Under the pieces are notes generated by a model, which saw only the letters and a list, made by a program, of their open reading frames with translations, had not been told where the DNA came from and did no database searches. A stretch of DNA of 64,000 nt. Source: Actinoallomurus purpureus. Its GTDB lineage: Bacteria > Actinomycetota > Actinomycetes > Streptosporangiales > Streptosporangiaceae. A program made the translations under genes and the position numbers. Shown here piece after piece: positions 15,915 through 24,187 of this stretch. Within the stretch, counting starts at the first letter, position 1; every line of letters starts with the position of its first letter. Where the stretch lies: the NCBI RefSeq assembly GCF_024055795.1, contig NZ_JAMXMY010000003.1:124001-188000 (forward strand). The letters run 5' to 3'.

Positions 15915-17822
15915 TCAGTGGAACCGGGCGTATCCGGCCAGCCCCAGCACGACCAGCGCCGCCGGGCCCAGGACCAGCAGCGCGGTGAGCAGGGCACCGC
16001 GGCCGAGCTGATATCCGAGGGGGATGAGCCGTTCGGGCCGTCCGACGGCACTCCAGGGGTCGCGCCGCACGGTCGCGGGGCCCTCCATCGCGGCGGGCCG
16101 GTTTCTGGCGGCCCGGCTCCCGGCCTCCTCCGGACCCGCCGGAGCCCCCGGAAGGGGATCATCATCCGCCGGCGCGATGTTCCGGGGGATCGAACCGGCG
16201 TGATCCGGGCTCATGGGATTCCGGTCCTGTGCGTCGGCGAGGTCCCGGCCCGCGAGGTCGGTGGCCGGGGACAGTGGAGCAGCGTGATCCGGGCCCGCGG
16301 GATCCCGGTCGGGCCCGCCGATCGGGAGCCCGGCCGCCCAGCCGAACAGGTCGGCCAGCGCGGCCGGCGGGGTGTCGAGCCCGGAGGCGAGGTACCGGAC
16401 CTCGCCCGCCGTGCGTTCGAGCGTGCGGATCGTGTTGCCGAGGCCGACGCCCTCCAGCCAGCCGCGCACGTCCTGGTCGACGCCCTGCCCGACCGACGTC
16501 CTGCGCAGGACGTCGGCCTTGGTGACGACCACGGCGATGCGGCGCTGCCGGCCCTGGTCGTCGCGGGAGCGCAGATCGGTCAGCAGCCGTTGCAGCGTGT
16601 CGGCCGGGTCCTCCTCGGAGGTCGCGGTCGCCGCCTGCACGAGCAGCCGTTCGTCCTGGGACAGCGCCGGGCGCAGTTCGGGCAGGGCGAACGGATCGAT
16701 GACGAACAGCAGCGCCTCACCGTGGTCGAGATAGCGCAGCCGTTCGACCCGCGTCGCGCCGGTGTGCAGCTCACCGGCCGGATCGAACAGGTAGAGGATC
16801 CGGTGCCCGGCGGGCAGGGTGAGATCCAGCATCGTCGCGGCGGGCAACTCGGGTCCGGTCTTGGCGAGCCGCCCGCCGCCGTCGAGCTCGGCCAGCGCGC
16901 CGGCGTACGCGCGGGCGTCCCGTGCCTCGGCGAACTCCGCGCGCCCGCCCGCTCCGGCGGCGCAGGCGCGCAGGGCGCGCACCGCGAGGAACATCAGCGT
17001 CGTCTTCCCCGCGGCGGGCCCGCCGACGAACGGGAGCGGCTCGACGCGGGCCCGCCCGATCCGGCCGGGCAGCCGGCGCTCACAGTGCGGACAGTACGCG
17101 CTGAGCCGGAACCGGCCGAGCAGGATCATCGTGGGCAGCCGGGAGCCGCAGCGGCACACGTGGCGCAGGGCGCCCAGGCGGTTCGGCATCAGCCGGAAGT
17201 GCCGCGCGTCACATCGCGGGCAGGCGTACGCGGGCAGGGCCAGCCGCTGGTAGCAGCCCGGATGGGGGCAGGCCACCAGAATCCGGCGGTAGGCCGCCCA
17301 GAGGCGTTCGACCGCGCCGAGCACCGCGACGCAGACCGACCAGCCCGCCAGGCCGACGCCCGCCACGAGGACGGTCACCGCCGCGAAGACGAGAGCGGCG
17401 GCGGCGAGCGGCACGGCCGCCGACAGGAGGCCCGCGCACAGCGCCAGCCAGAGGGGGAACAGCGCCAGCCCCTGGGGGAGGGCGAGCATCCGCGCGGTCA
17501 GCGCGGTGACGCCCCGGCGTGCCCGGTCGAGGCACCAGGGGACCGTACGGAGCGCCACCGTCCAGGCGTCCCGCCACACCTGGCCGAGAAGGTACTGCGG
17601 GTACACCGGGTCCCGGGAACCGACGGCGGGACGGGGGACCGACGAGGGCCCGTCGACGGCGGTGGCCGTCAGGACCCGCCACGCGACGAGGAAGAACCGG
17701 CCGAGCCCGGCGCACGTCGCCCCGACCGCCGCGAGAGGGATCGCGAACGGTACGACGAACACGAACTCGGCCCAGACCAGGCCCACCCACAGGAGGAACG
17801 CGATGACGTAGACGACGGGCAT
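15915..17822 (-). CDS. membrane-anchored zinc-ribbon TRAFAC-like GTPase (double-GTPase system component)
   Basis: A 635-aa protein. Hydrophobic segments lie at about residues 3-20, 22-45 and 115-170, and a final helix (ALLVLGPAALVVLGLAGYARFH) sits at the C-terminus. Between them are zinc-ribbon pairs (CPHPGC...CPRC, CRCG, CPHC) at about 185-248. A P-loop GTPase domain follows: Walker A VGGPAAGKTT (266-275), Walker B LYLFDPAGE, and a base-recognition-like VVTKAD. It resembles the DO-GTPase proteins described with GAP1 partners. A tail of about 110 residues rich in Asp and Pro precedes the last helix. It is four bases downstream of the GAP1-like gene, so cotranscribed. I infer a membrane-tethered switch GTPase; no function has been shown. 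Confidence 0.75.
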   Translation of the reverse strand: MPVVYVIAFLLWVGLVWAEFVFVVPFAIPLAAVGATCAGLGRFFLVAWRVLTATAVDGPSSVPRPAVGSRDPVYPQYLLGQVWRDAWTVALRTVPWCLDRARRGVTALTARMLALPQGLALFPLWLALCAGLLSAAVPLAAAALVFAAVTVLVAGVGLAGWSVCVAVLGAVERLWAAYRRILVACPHPGCYQRLALPAYACPRCDARHFRLMPNRLGALRHVCRCGSRLPTMILLGRFRLSAYCPHCERRLPGRIGRARVEPLPFVGGPAAGKTTLMFLAVRALRACAAGAGGRAEFAEARDARAYAGALAELDGGGRLAKTGPELPAATMLDLTLPAGHRILYLFDPAGELHTGATRVERLRYLDHGEALLFVIDPFALPELRPALSQDERLLVQAATATSEEDPADTLQRLLTDLRSRDDQGRQRRIAVVVTKADVLRRTSVGQGVDQDVRGWLEGVGLGNTIRTLERTAGEVRYLASGLDTPPAALADLFGWAAGLPIGGPDRDPAGPDHAAPLSPATDLAGRDLADAQDRNPMSPDHAGSIPRNIAPADDDPLPGAPAGPEEAGSRAARNRPAAMEGPATVRRDPWSAVGRPERLIPLGYQLGRGALLTALLVLGPAALVVLGLAGYARFH

Positions 17823-17826
17823 GACC

Positions 17827-20247
17827 TCACGCCCCCCGCCGCCGCGACCCCCGCCACGCCGCGGCCAGCCGGGGGTCGCGGTCGGCGAGTGCCGATTCGA
17901 TCCGCCGTCGGTCGAACCGCCCGAGCCCGTCCGCCCACTCCTCCAGGAGCGTGGCGGGAATGTTCGCGTCCGCGAGGCGTACGCCGATCTCCGCCAGGTC
18001 CGCCCGGCCGTGCCGGTCCGGGCCGGCGGCGAGCCAGTGCCGGATCAGGGCGTCGCGCACCGCGTCCGGCGTCGCGATCAGCACCCGGACCCGCGACAGC
18101 GGCGAGCGACCGGCGAGCATCCGCGCGACACCGGCCAGCACGCGCTCGTCCAGCGGCCCGCCGGGCCGCGACGCGGCGAGGAACCGGGCGATCTCCTCCT
18201 CCGACCCGGCTCGCAGCGCGTCACCGTAGGCCAGGACGGTCCGTGCGGCGTCGGCCAGGCCGGGCAGCCGGTCGTCGATCAGCCGCGCGAGCCGCAGAGT
18301 CTCCTCGGCGTCGAGCGGCACGGCGTCGAACACCCTGCGCGGCAGGGCGCGCAGGACGGCGAACCGCGGCAGCGGCGGGCCGAGCCGCTCGGCCAGCCAC
18401 CGGCATTCCGGCACCGTCGGCGCCTCGCTCCACAGCACACCGAGCAGGTCCTCGATGTCCGGCAGGCCGTGGGCTTCGAGCGCGATCAGCTCGGCGGTGG
18501 CGGTCAGACGGTCGGCACGTGCGGACAGGACGAGCCCTCCGGTGCGCGGAGCGCGGGTCCAGTCGCGGTCGCCCAGGGCGGCGCACGCCTCCGGCGTCAG
18601 CATCGCCCGCCGGACCTCCGGAGGAGCGGACTCCAGCCCGGTCACGATTCCGGCGATCACCGCCTCCCGCCAGGCGGCGGGGGCCGCCCGAACCGCGGCG
18701 GCCACCTCGCCGGCGCCCCGGCGCGCGCAGGCGGCCGCCGCCGCGATCACGCGATCGCCGTCGACCGCGCCGCCGACGCGATCCGCCAGGCCGACGACCT
18801 CGGCGAGCGCCCGCAGGTCGGGCGCCCCGGCGAGCGCCGCCCGGAAGTCCTCCGGCAGGCCGTCGCGCAGCCGGACCGCGGGCAGCCGCCGCCGCACGCC
18901 CGGGTCGGCCAGGGCCAGCCGCACGCAGTGCTCGGCGGCCTCGGGGACGATCTCCGCGAGGGCCGCCGCCAGGTCGTAGCCGAGCACGGGCAGCGCCGGC
19001 GGGAGCCGGCCGCCGGGATCCAGGCGGTCGCCCGGGCGCATCCCGGCCTGTTTCCGCTGCTGTTCCCACGGCCCGGCCGACCGGACCCAGCCCGGAACAC
19101 CCCGGTCGCGGACGAGCCGGGCGGCCACCACCTGCTCCTCGGCCGAGACGGACGTGTCCCCCCGGCACAACGCCAACAGCGCCGCCGCACCGTCCAGGCG
19201 GGAGACCCCGCCCGAGCCGCCGGAGCGCGCCCTCTCATCCTCACCGCCGGAGCGGTTTGCCCTGTGTGCGCCGCCAGGAACCCGTGTCGCCCCACTCTCC
19301 GGCGGGGAGACCGCGCCCGAGCCGTCCGCGCCACCGATGAGCTCGCCGACGGCGTCGATGCCGTCCAGGTCGCGGCTCCTCCAGCAGTCCGCGATCACCT
19401 GCGCGAACCGGCCCGGCGGCGCGCCGGTCCGTACGAAGGGGCCGTCGAGGCGGAAGCCGCCCTCCGGGCAGGCGGCCGGGACGGTGCCCACGACGAGGTA
19501 CGGCGCGGCCTCCGGGTCGGCGGTGTAGGTGGTGAAGGACAGGCCGGCCGCCAGCTCGGCGGGCAGTGAGTACGACACGACCGCGATCCACCGGGCGATC
19601 AGCTCGACGTCCTCGGCGGCCAGGACCACCCGCCCGTGCCCCGCGACCAGCACAGTGGCCACGGCGTCGAGGACGGCGGCGAGGCGGTCGTGGGAGCGGT
19701 CGCCGCCGAGCCGCCCGGCCAGCGACTCGGGATCGAACGCCGCCCCGGGCGGCAGCCCGGCCGAGGGATCCCAGGACGGCGCTCCGTCTCCTGGCACGTC
19801 ACCCGGCGAAGAACCGCCGAGCGGGGCGTCCCACAAGCCGGAGTCCTCCGGAGAAGAGCTGCGAAGGCGGGCATCCCACCAGTGGGCGTCCCACACCGGG
19901 GAGTCCCAGAATTCGATCGGCCGCAGGCCCGCCATCTCCTCCGGCGTCGCCACGATGGCCTGCCCGAGGAAGTTGCCGTACCGGCCGGAGTAGTCCCGGC
20001 CGGTGTAGCGGCAGCGGGCCAGCACGGCGTACGGGCCCTCCCGCCCGTAGGCGAGCGCGGTGGGAAAGTCCGCCAGCTCGTCGGGGCCGGGAGCGGGCGG
20101 TGCACCCGGCGGCGGGCGGTACGCCATGTACGCCGTGACGGCGCGGGTGACGTCCGGCGGCGTGCCCTGGCTCATCGCGACGAACTGGAACCCGGACCGG
20201 CCGGTCGGGCCCCGGGCGGCCGACGTGTAGGTCAGCCGCCAGATCAT
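17827..20247 (-). CDS. GAP1-like GTPase-associated protein
   Basis: 806-aa soluble protein. The start MIWRLTYTSAARGPTGRSGFQFVAMSQG fits the N-terminal domain (type 2) of GTPase-associated protein 1, a family known only from genome context with double GTPases. The next 200 residues (YGREGPYAVLARCRYTGRDYSGRYGNFLGQAIVA) continue that domain, and the C-terminal half is an Ala/Leu/Arg-rich helical array with repeated DR-x-L motifs. Low-complexity inserts occur near residues 135-165 (repeated W-D-x-P/S, for example FWDSPVWDAHWWDARL) and 330-355. The ATG at 20247 overlaps the stop of the upstream GTPase gene (ATGA), giving translational coupling; the longer open frame to 20289 runs into that gene. 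Probably an effector or regulator of the two GTPases. Confidence 0.72.
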   Translation of the reverse strand: MIWRLTYTSAARGPTGRSGFQFVAMSQGTPPDVTRAVTAYMAYRPPPGAPPAPGPDELADFPTALAYGREGPYAVLARCRYTGRDYSGRYGNFLGQAIVATPEEMAGLRPIEFWDSPVWDAHWWDARLRSSSPEDSGLWDAPLGGSSPGDVPGDGAPSWDPSAGLPPGAAFDPESLAGRLGGDRSHDRLAAVLDAVATVLVAGHGRVVLAAEDVELIARWIAVVSYSLPAELAAGLSFTTYTADPEAAPYLVVGTVPAACPEGGFRLDGPFVRTGAPPGRFAQVIADCWRSRDLDGIDAVGELIGGADGSGAVSPPESGATRVPGGAHRANRSGGEDERARSGGSGGVSRLDGAAALLALCRGDTSVSAEEQVVAARLVRDRGVPGWVRSAGPWEQQRKQAGMRPGDRLDPGGRLPPALPVLGYDLAAALAEIVPEAAEHCVRLALADPGVRRRLPAVRLRDGLPEDFRAALAGAPDLRALAEVVGLADRVGGAVDGDRVIAAAAACARRGAGEVAAAVRAAPAAWREAVIAGIVTGLESAPPEVRRAMLTPEACAALGDRDWTRAPRTGGLVLSARADRLTATAELIALEAHGLPDIEDLLGVLWSEAPTVPECRWLAERLGPPLPRFAVLRALPRRVFDAVPLDAEETLRLARLIDDRLPGLADAARTVLAYGDALRAGSEEEIARFLAASRPGGPLDERVLAGVARMLAGRSPLSRVRVLIATPDAVRDALIRHWLAAGPDRHGRADLAEIGVRLADANIPATLLEEWADGLGRFDRRRIESALADRDPRLAAAWRGSRRRGA

Positions 20248-21398
20248 CCGCGCGCCCCGTCGAGCATCCCGAACCGGTACAGCAGCCACAGCAGCGGGTC
20301 CTCGACGCGGTACGGGCGGATGCCGCCCGTACCGACGGCCCCGTCGCGTGGCACGCCGCCCAGCGCGGACACCCCGAACAGGCCGTACTCGGCGTACTCG
20401 TGAGCGAGGTAGCGATCCAGTTCGCCGGCCTGCCAGTCATGCAGCAGCGCCCGGACCTGCTCGTGCACGGCCTCCCGGTCGTCCAGGTCGAGTACGTCGG
20501 ACCGGTCGCGCTGCCGCTGCAGCGTCCCCTCCAGCGGAAGTGCGTCGATCTTGGTGAGGGCCACGGCGGCGGGAACCGGCAGCCGCCTGCCGTGCGGGAC
20601 GTCGCGACCCGCGCGCAGCAGCTCGGTGACCCGGGCGATGACGTTGACGGGGTCGCCGTCCGGATCACCGTCCCCCGTCTTCAGCTCGAGCGGGTCGATG
20701 AGGAAGATGATCGCGTCCGCCGCCGAGAGGTAGCGCAGATGCAGGTCGGTGACGTCCCGGCTGCGCAGGTCCTCACCCGCCGTGTCGAACAGCACGAGCG
20801 TCAGGGACATGTCGCGCTGCCGCAGGTGCCGGCGCCGGGTGCGGGTCAGGAGGTACACCAGCGGATCGCGCGGCGCCGTCACCGCGCTGGCGGTCGCGGG
20901 CAGGAGGCGCCGCTCCCCGAACAGCGGGCGGTGGAAGTCACGCTTGTAGCGCTCGATCGTCCGGTCGTCGCAGGCGACGAGCGAGGTGCCGAGGTCCGCG
21001 CCGATCCGGTGGGACAGCTCGTGCAGCAGCACCGCGATGTAGGTGCTCTTTCCGGAGTTCTTCGCGCCCACCAGCGCCACGATCTTGCCGGGCGTCTCGC
21101 AGTACGCCGCGGGCAGCGGGTTGTGGCACTCGGGGCACGCGCGCCGGGCCGTCGTCTGGCCGCATTCGGGACAGACGGCGCGGCGGGCCGGAGCCCGGCC
21201 GACCCGCAGGCGGGCCGGCTCCGGCGGGGCGAACACCGGGGGCAGCGACGCGGTCGCCGTGGACCCGGTGTAGGCGGCCAGCCTCTCGTCGAGCCGGGGT
21301 GCGCAGCCCGGACCCCGCCCGGGACTGCCCGCGCAGCGGAACGCGATGCGTTCCCGGGCCACCCGCGCGAAGCAGTAGGGACAGGTGATCGACGGCAT
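20244..21398 (-). CDS. zinc-ribbon TRAFAC-like GTPase (double-GTPase system component)
   Basis: 384 aa. It begins with zinc ribbons: CPYC (6-9) pairing with later cysteines, and CPEC...CPEC (76-91). A GTPase domain follows with Walker A VGAKNSGKST (110-119), a switch region, Walker B VLFDTAGEDLRSRD, then IIFLIDPLEL and ALTKIDAL as the base-recognition motif. There is no membrane segment. It ends with a short Gly/Arg tail overlapping the GAP1-like gene by four bases. Its ATG at 21398 is part of a TGATG shared with the stop of an upstream minicistron, and the first 42 bases are echoed in those minicistrons. The pairing with a second, membrane GTPase and GAP1 supports a signalling system; the trigger is unknown. 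Confidence 0.78.
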   Translation of the reverse strand: MPSITCPYCFARVARERIAFRCAGSPGRGPGCAPRLDERLAAYTGSTATASLPPVFAPPEPARLRVGRAPARRAVCPECGQTTARRACPECHNPLPAAYCETPGKIVALVGAKNSGKSTYIAVLLHELSHRIGADLGTSLVACDDRTIERYKRDFHRPLFGERRLLPATASAVTAPRDPLVYLLTRTRRRHLRQRDMSLTLVLFDTAGEDLRSRDVTDLHLRYLSAADAIIFLIDPLELKTGDGDPDGDPVNVIARVTELLRAGRDVPHGRRLPVPAAVALTKIDALPLEGTLQRQRDRSDVLDLDDREAVHEQVRALLHDWQAGELDRYLAHEYAEYGLFGVSALGGVPRDGAVGTGGIRPYRVEDPLLWLLYRFGMLDGARG

Positions 21399-21463
21399 CA
21401 GGTCTCGCGTTCCGGTGGGGTGGCCAGGCTCGCGAGGCGGCGGGGGCGGGTGACGGGCGGCAT
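21398..21463 (-). CDS. minicistron 3, directly coupled to the GTPase gene
   Basis: 21 codons (MPPVTRPRRLAS...PPERET) ending in TGA that shares its A with the GTPase ATG. The first 14 codons match the GTPase gene's own start at about 30 of 42 bases. This suggests a decayed copy of that start whose zinc-ribbon cysteines are lost. It could serve for translational coupling or simply be a by-product of duplication. Confidence 0.55.
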   Translation of the reverse strand: MPPVTRPRRLASLATPPERET

Positions 21464-21528
21464 CAGGTCTCGCGTTCCGGTCGGGTGGCCAGGCTCGCGA
21501 GGCGGCCGGGGCGGGTGACGGGCGGCAT
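21463..21528 (-). CDS. minicistron 2
   Basis: 21 codons (MPPVTRPGRLAS...RPERET), nearly identical to minicistron 3. Its ATG overlaps the stop of minicistron 1 and its stop overlaps the next ATG. No convincing Shine-Dalgarno sequence precedes it, so it could be translated only by re-initiation. Confidence 0.5.
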   Translation of the reverse strand: MPPVTRPGRLASLATRPERET

Positions 21529-21662
21529 CAGGTCTCGCGTTCCGGTCGGATGGCCAGGCTCACGAGGCGGCGGCGGGTGACGGTCCGCATCAGCCCTCGC
21601 GTTCCTGCATCAGCCCTCGTGTTCCGGTCTCGCGTCCCATGCGTGTCCCGTGCGTCTCTCAT
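21528..21662 (-). CDS. minicistron 1, coupled to the stop of the 841-aa gene
   Basis: 44 codons from an ATG overlapping the TGA of the upstream 841-aa gene. The second half (MRTVTRRRLVSLAIRPERET) is a diverged repeat unit; the first half is Arg/Asp/Thr-rich (MRDARDTHGTRDRNTRADAG). It completes a chain of four TGATG junctions from the 841-aa gene to the GTPase. Confidence 0.5.
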   Translation of the reverse strand: MRDARDTHGTRDRNTRADAGTRGLMRTVTRRRLVSLAIRPERET

Positions 21663-24187
21663 CAGCCCACCTTCAGGTGGCGGACCGGAGGGTCGCGCAG
21701 GTCGATTGTGTCGTCTTCGGCGAAGCAGCGCAGCCAGAACGGCCGGGGCAGCCGCGGCAGCGTCACCTCCAGGCGCGCGGGCACGTCCAGGTCCTCCCAG
21801 GACATCACGGTCCGTCCGTCGCCAGGCCGTTGCGGCATGGGGCCGGCCCGGGTGACGAGGACGAGCCGCCGCAGGCGTACGGGGGCCGCGGCGGACAGCG
21901 TGACGGTCAGGGGGCCGCGCAGGCGGGGGCGGCGCACCTCGTAGGCGACGGTGGTCCGGCCCGGCACCGTGGTCGTCACGGGCGTGCCGGTGACCCGCTG
22001 CCCGTGCGCCGTCGCCGCGGCGGCGACCTCGATGGTGACCGCCTCGTCCGTGGGAGCCGGGAGGCGAACGCCACCGTGGGCGTCGTAGCCGGCCCGGCCG
22101 ACGGGCAGCCGTCGCGTCTCCCCGGTCCCGGACCGCCAGGCCACCTCGACCTCGGTGACGTCGGGCGGCCAGTCGAACCCGAGCGTGATCACCTCACCGT
22201 GCCGCTGTGCGATCAGCTCGCGCGGGGGCGTCAGACTGACGTGCTCGCGGTGCGCGCCGATCGTGGCGAGGTCACCGGCGACCGACACGGCCAGCAGCAC
22301 ACCCGGGCCCGCCCGGACGGCCAGGCCGCCCGGAGCGGGAACCGCGCGCAGGATCCGGCCGACGCGGCGCACCTCCTCCATCGGCAGTGTCGTGCCGGGC
22401 GGCCACGGCGGCGGCCCGTCCATCGCGACGAGCTCCACCTCGCCGTCGGCCGGCGGGTCGAAGGTCACGACGAGACGCCCGGCGGGGTCGTGCTCGACAC
22501 CGAGATCCTCGACGGGATGGGGCCGGGCGGCGGGGGTCGCGGCGGCGTGCACGCCGGACGTAACCGCCTCCCGGCCGTCGGCGTCGAGATAGACGGCGGC
22601 GATGCGGTAGTGGTACGTCGTCCCGTTGCGCACGGTCTCGTCGCGGAAGCCGGTGCGCGCCGCCGGGACGGGCGCGCCGTCGCGGGTGACGACGACGCGG
22701 CCGGCCTCCGGCGGGCAGGACCAGCGGCCCGCGACGACGGCGTCCGCGGCGGTCACGGTGAGGTCGGCGGGCTCCGGGCGTCCGAGCACCGGCCCGGCGA
22801 CCGCGGGCGCCGACGCGGCCGCGCCTCGTACGGCGAACACCGCGTAGTAGACGGGGGCGTTCAGCGGAGGCGCGGGGTCACGGGCGTGCGCGGCCTCCGC
22901 CGCGAGCCGCTCGCCGTCACCGGGATGCCGGGGGACCCTCCCCAGGCAGCGGACCACGACGTGCCCGATCTCACCGACACGTGAGGGTGACGGCGACCAG
23001 GACAGCGCGACGGCGAGGCCGTCGACGGCCGCCTCGAGCCGCCCGGGCGCCCCGGGCGGCAGCCCGGTCTGCAGATCGGCGGCCCCCGGCAGGTCACCGA
23101 CCAGCCGGAGCGCGTCGGCGAGCCGCAGCCACGCCCCGTCGGGATCGGACAGCAGCAGGGAGGCCGCCTCCTGGCGCAGCGCCGTCGCCGCCGCGACCCG
23201 CCGCCGCGCCTCGTCCGCGAGGACCTGCGCGTCACCGACCGGCTCGCCGGCGATCGCGGCCAGCTCGGCGGCCGCCTGCACCTCTCCGGCGTCGATGAGG
23301 TCGCGCAGCCGTGCGGCCAGGCCGCCGGCCGGGGCGTTCTCCCGCCGCACCGCGAACACCAGACGGCCCGCGTCGTCGCGGTCCACACCGAGGTCGTCGA
23401 CCGCGAACCGCAGGAGCGCCCCCTCCGAGGCCCGCTGCTGGTGGCGCTCGCGCATCCGGTCCACCACGTCGTAGCGCACCAGCTCCGCGAGCCGTCCGCC
23501 CACTTGGCGCACCGCCACCAGGACGGTGTCGGCGTTGGTGCGGTTGCCGTCGTGCGGCCGCCGGCTCCACTGCTCGCCGACCTGCTGCGCCGCGGGTCGC
23601 AGGTCGTGGACCGCGTCGAGAACGCGGCCGGCGCCCGGCTCGCCCGTCAGGAACTCGTGCAGGTGCCGCACGCCGAGGGCGTCGAGCGCGTCACGGGCGC
23701 GGGCGTAGCCGGCGTACGGCGGCGCGGTCGGCAGCGGGTCGGGCTCCCGGATCTCGATGCCGGCGTCTCGGGCGACGTCCGCGGCCTCACCGCCGATCTC
23801 CCGCAGGTCGGCGGGGGAGAGCATCCGCAACTGTCCGGCGGCGTCCAGCAGCCGGTCCCGCAGCTCGGCCCGGCGGTGCCCGGCCCGGTCGCCCGCCGCG
23901 GCGATCTCGGCTCGCAGCGGCGCCAGGTCGCCCACCGCGGCCCGCTCGAACAGCGGTGCGAGCCGCAGGTGGTCACCCTCGAGCCGGTCGATGAGCCGCC
24001 GGAACCGCAGCTGGCCGCGGGCCTTGCGCCAGCAGGTGCGCACCCGCTTGACCCGGTCGGCCACCTCCCGGGCGACGAGCGGATCCGGCAGGGCGTAGCG
24101 CAGGCACAGGTCGTCGGGCGGCTGGTCCCCGGCCGCCCGCGCGGGCTCCAGCACCTCCCGGACGTAGCGCCGTTCGTCAAAGACCAC
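21662..24187 (-). CDS. 841-aa protein with helical N-terminus and fibronectin-like repeats, Hsp70-system component
   Basis: I do not recognise a named full-length family. The first about 330 residues are charged and helical (RRYVREVLEPARAAGDQPPDDLCLRYALPDPL). From about 390 to the end the protein is beta-rich with fibronectin type III-like units, marked by LEAAVDGLAVALSWSPS, GTTYHYRIAAVY, RLVVTFDPPADG and ITLGFDWPPDVTEVEVAW. No catalytic motif or membrane segment was found. Its GTG start shares one base with the Hsp70 stop (TAGTG), so it is coupled to the chaperone. Fibronectin-like multidomain proteins are known next to Hsp70 and GTPases in predicted conflict operons, where they may bind clients or the chaperone. 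The assignment is contextual. Confidence 0.7.
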   Translation of the reverse strand: MVFDERRYVREVLEPARAAGDQPPDDLCLRYALPDPLVAREVADRVKRVRTCWRKARGQLRFRRLIDRLEGDHLRLAPLFERAAVGDLAPLRAEIAAAGDRAGHRRAELRDRLLDAAGQLRMLSPADLREIGGEAADVARDAGIEIREPDPLPTAPPYAGYARARDALDALGVRHLHEFLTGEPGAGRVLDAVHDLRPAAQQVGEQWSRRPHDGNRTNADTVLVAVRQVGGRLAELVRYDVVDRMRERHQQRASEGALLRFAVDDLGVDRDDAGRLVFAVRRENAPAGGLAARLRDLIDAGEVQAAAELAAIAGEPVGDAQVLADEARRRVAAATALRQEAASLLLSDPDGAWLRLADALRLVGDLPGAADLQTGLPPGAPGRLEAAVDGLAVALSWSPSPSRVGEIGHVVVRCLGRVPRHPGDGERLAAEAAHARDPAPPLNAPVYYAVFAVRGAAASAPAVAGPVLGRPEPADLTVTAADAVVAGRWSCPPEAGRVVVTRDGAPVPAARTGFRDETVRNGTTYHYRIAAVYLDADGREAVTSGVHAAATPAARPHPVEDLGVEHDPAGRLVVTFDPPADGEVELVAMDGPPPWPPGTTLPMEEVRRVGRILRAVPAPGGLAVRAGPGVLLAVSVAGDLATIGAHREHVSLTPPRELIAQRHGEVITLGFDWPPDVTEVEVAWRSGTGETRRLPVGRAGYDAHGGVRLPAPTDEAVTIEVAAAATAHGQRVTGTPVTTTVPGRTTVAYEVRRPRLRGPLTVTLSAAAPVRLRRLVLVTRAGPMPQRPGDGRTVMSWEDLDVPARLEVTLPRLPRPFWLRCFAEDDTIDLRDPPVRHLKVG

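Larger units (their letters stand above)
21396..21590 (-). repeat. 65-bp tandem repeats carrying overlapping stop/start signals
   Basis: Three units start at plus-strand CATCA at 21396, 21461 and 21526 (periods 65, 65), with a diverged edge at 21588 (62) and a short fragment at 21608. Each unit contains a start codon, about 20 codons and a TGA that overlaps the next ATG. Not CRISPR-like: the units are contiguous with no spacers. Confidence 0.92.

Noticed and set aside
15918-19340. 1140-codon open frame on the plus strand
   Set aside because: Antisense shadow of two real minus-strand genes; Arg/Pro/Gly-rich translation with no domain, typical of high-GC complementary frames.
21396-21610. Possible CRISPR array
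   Set aside because: Repeats are contiguous 65-bp units with no unique spacers, and they encode overlapping start/stop signals.
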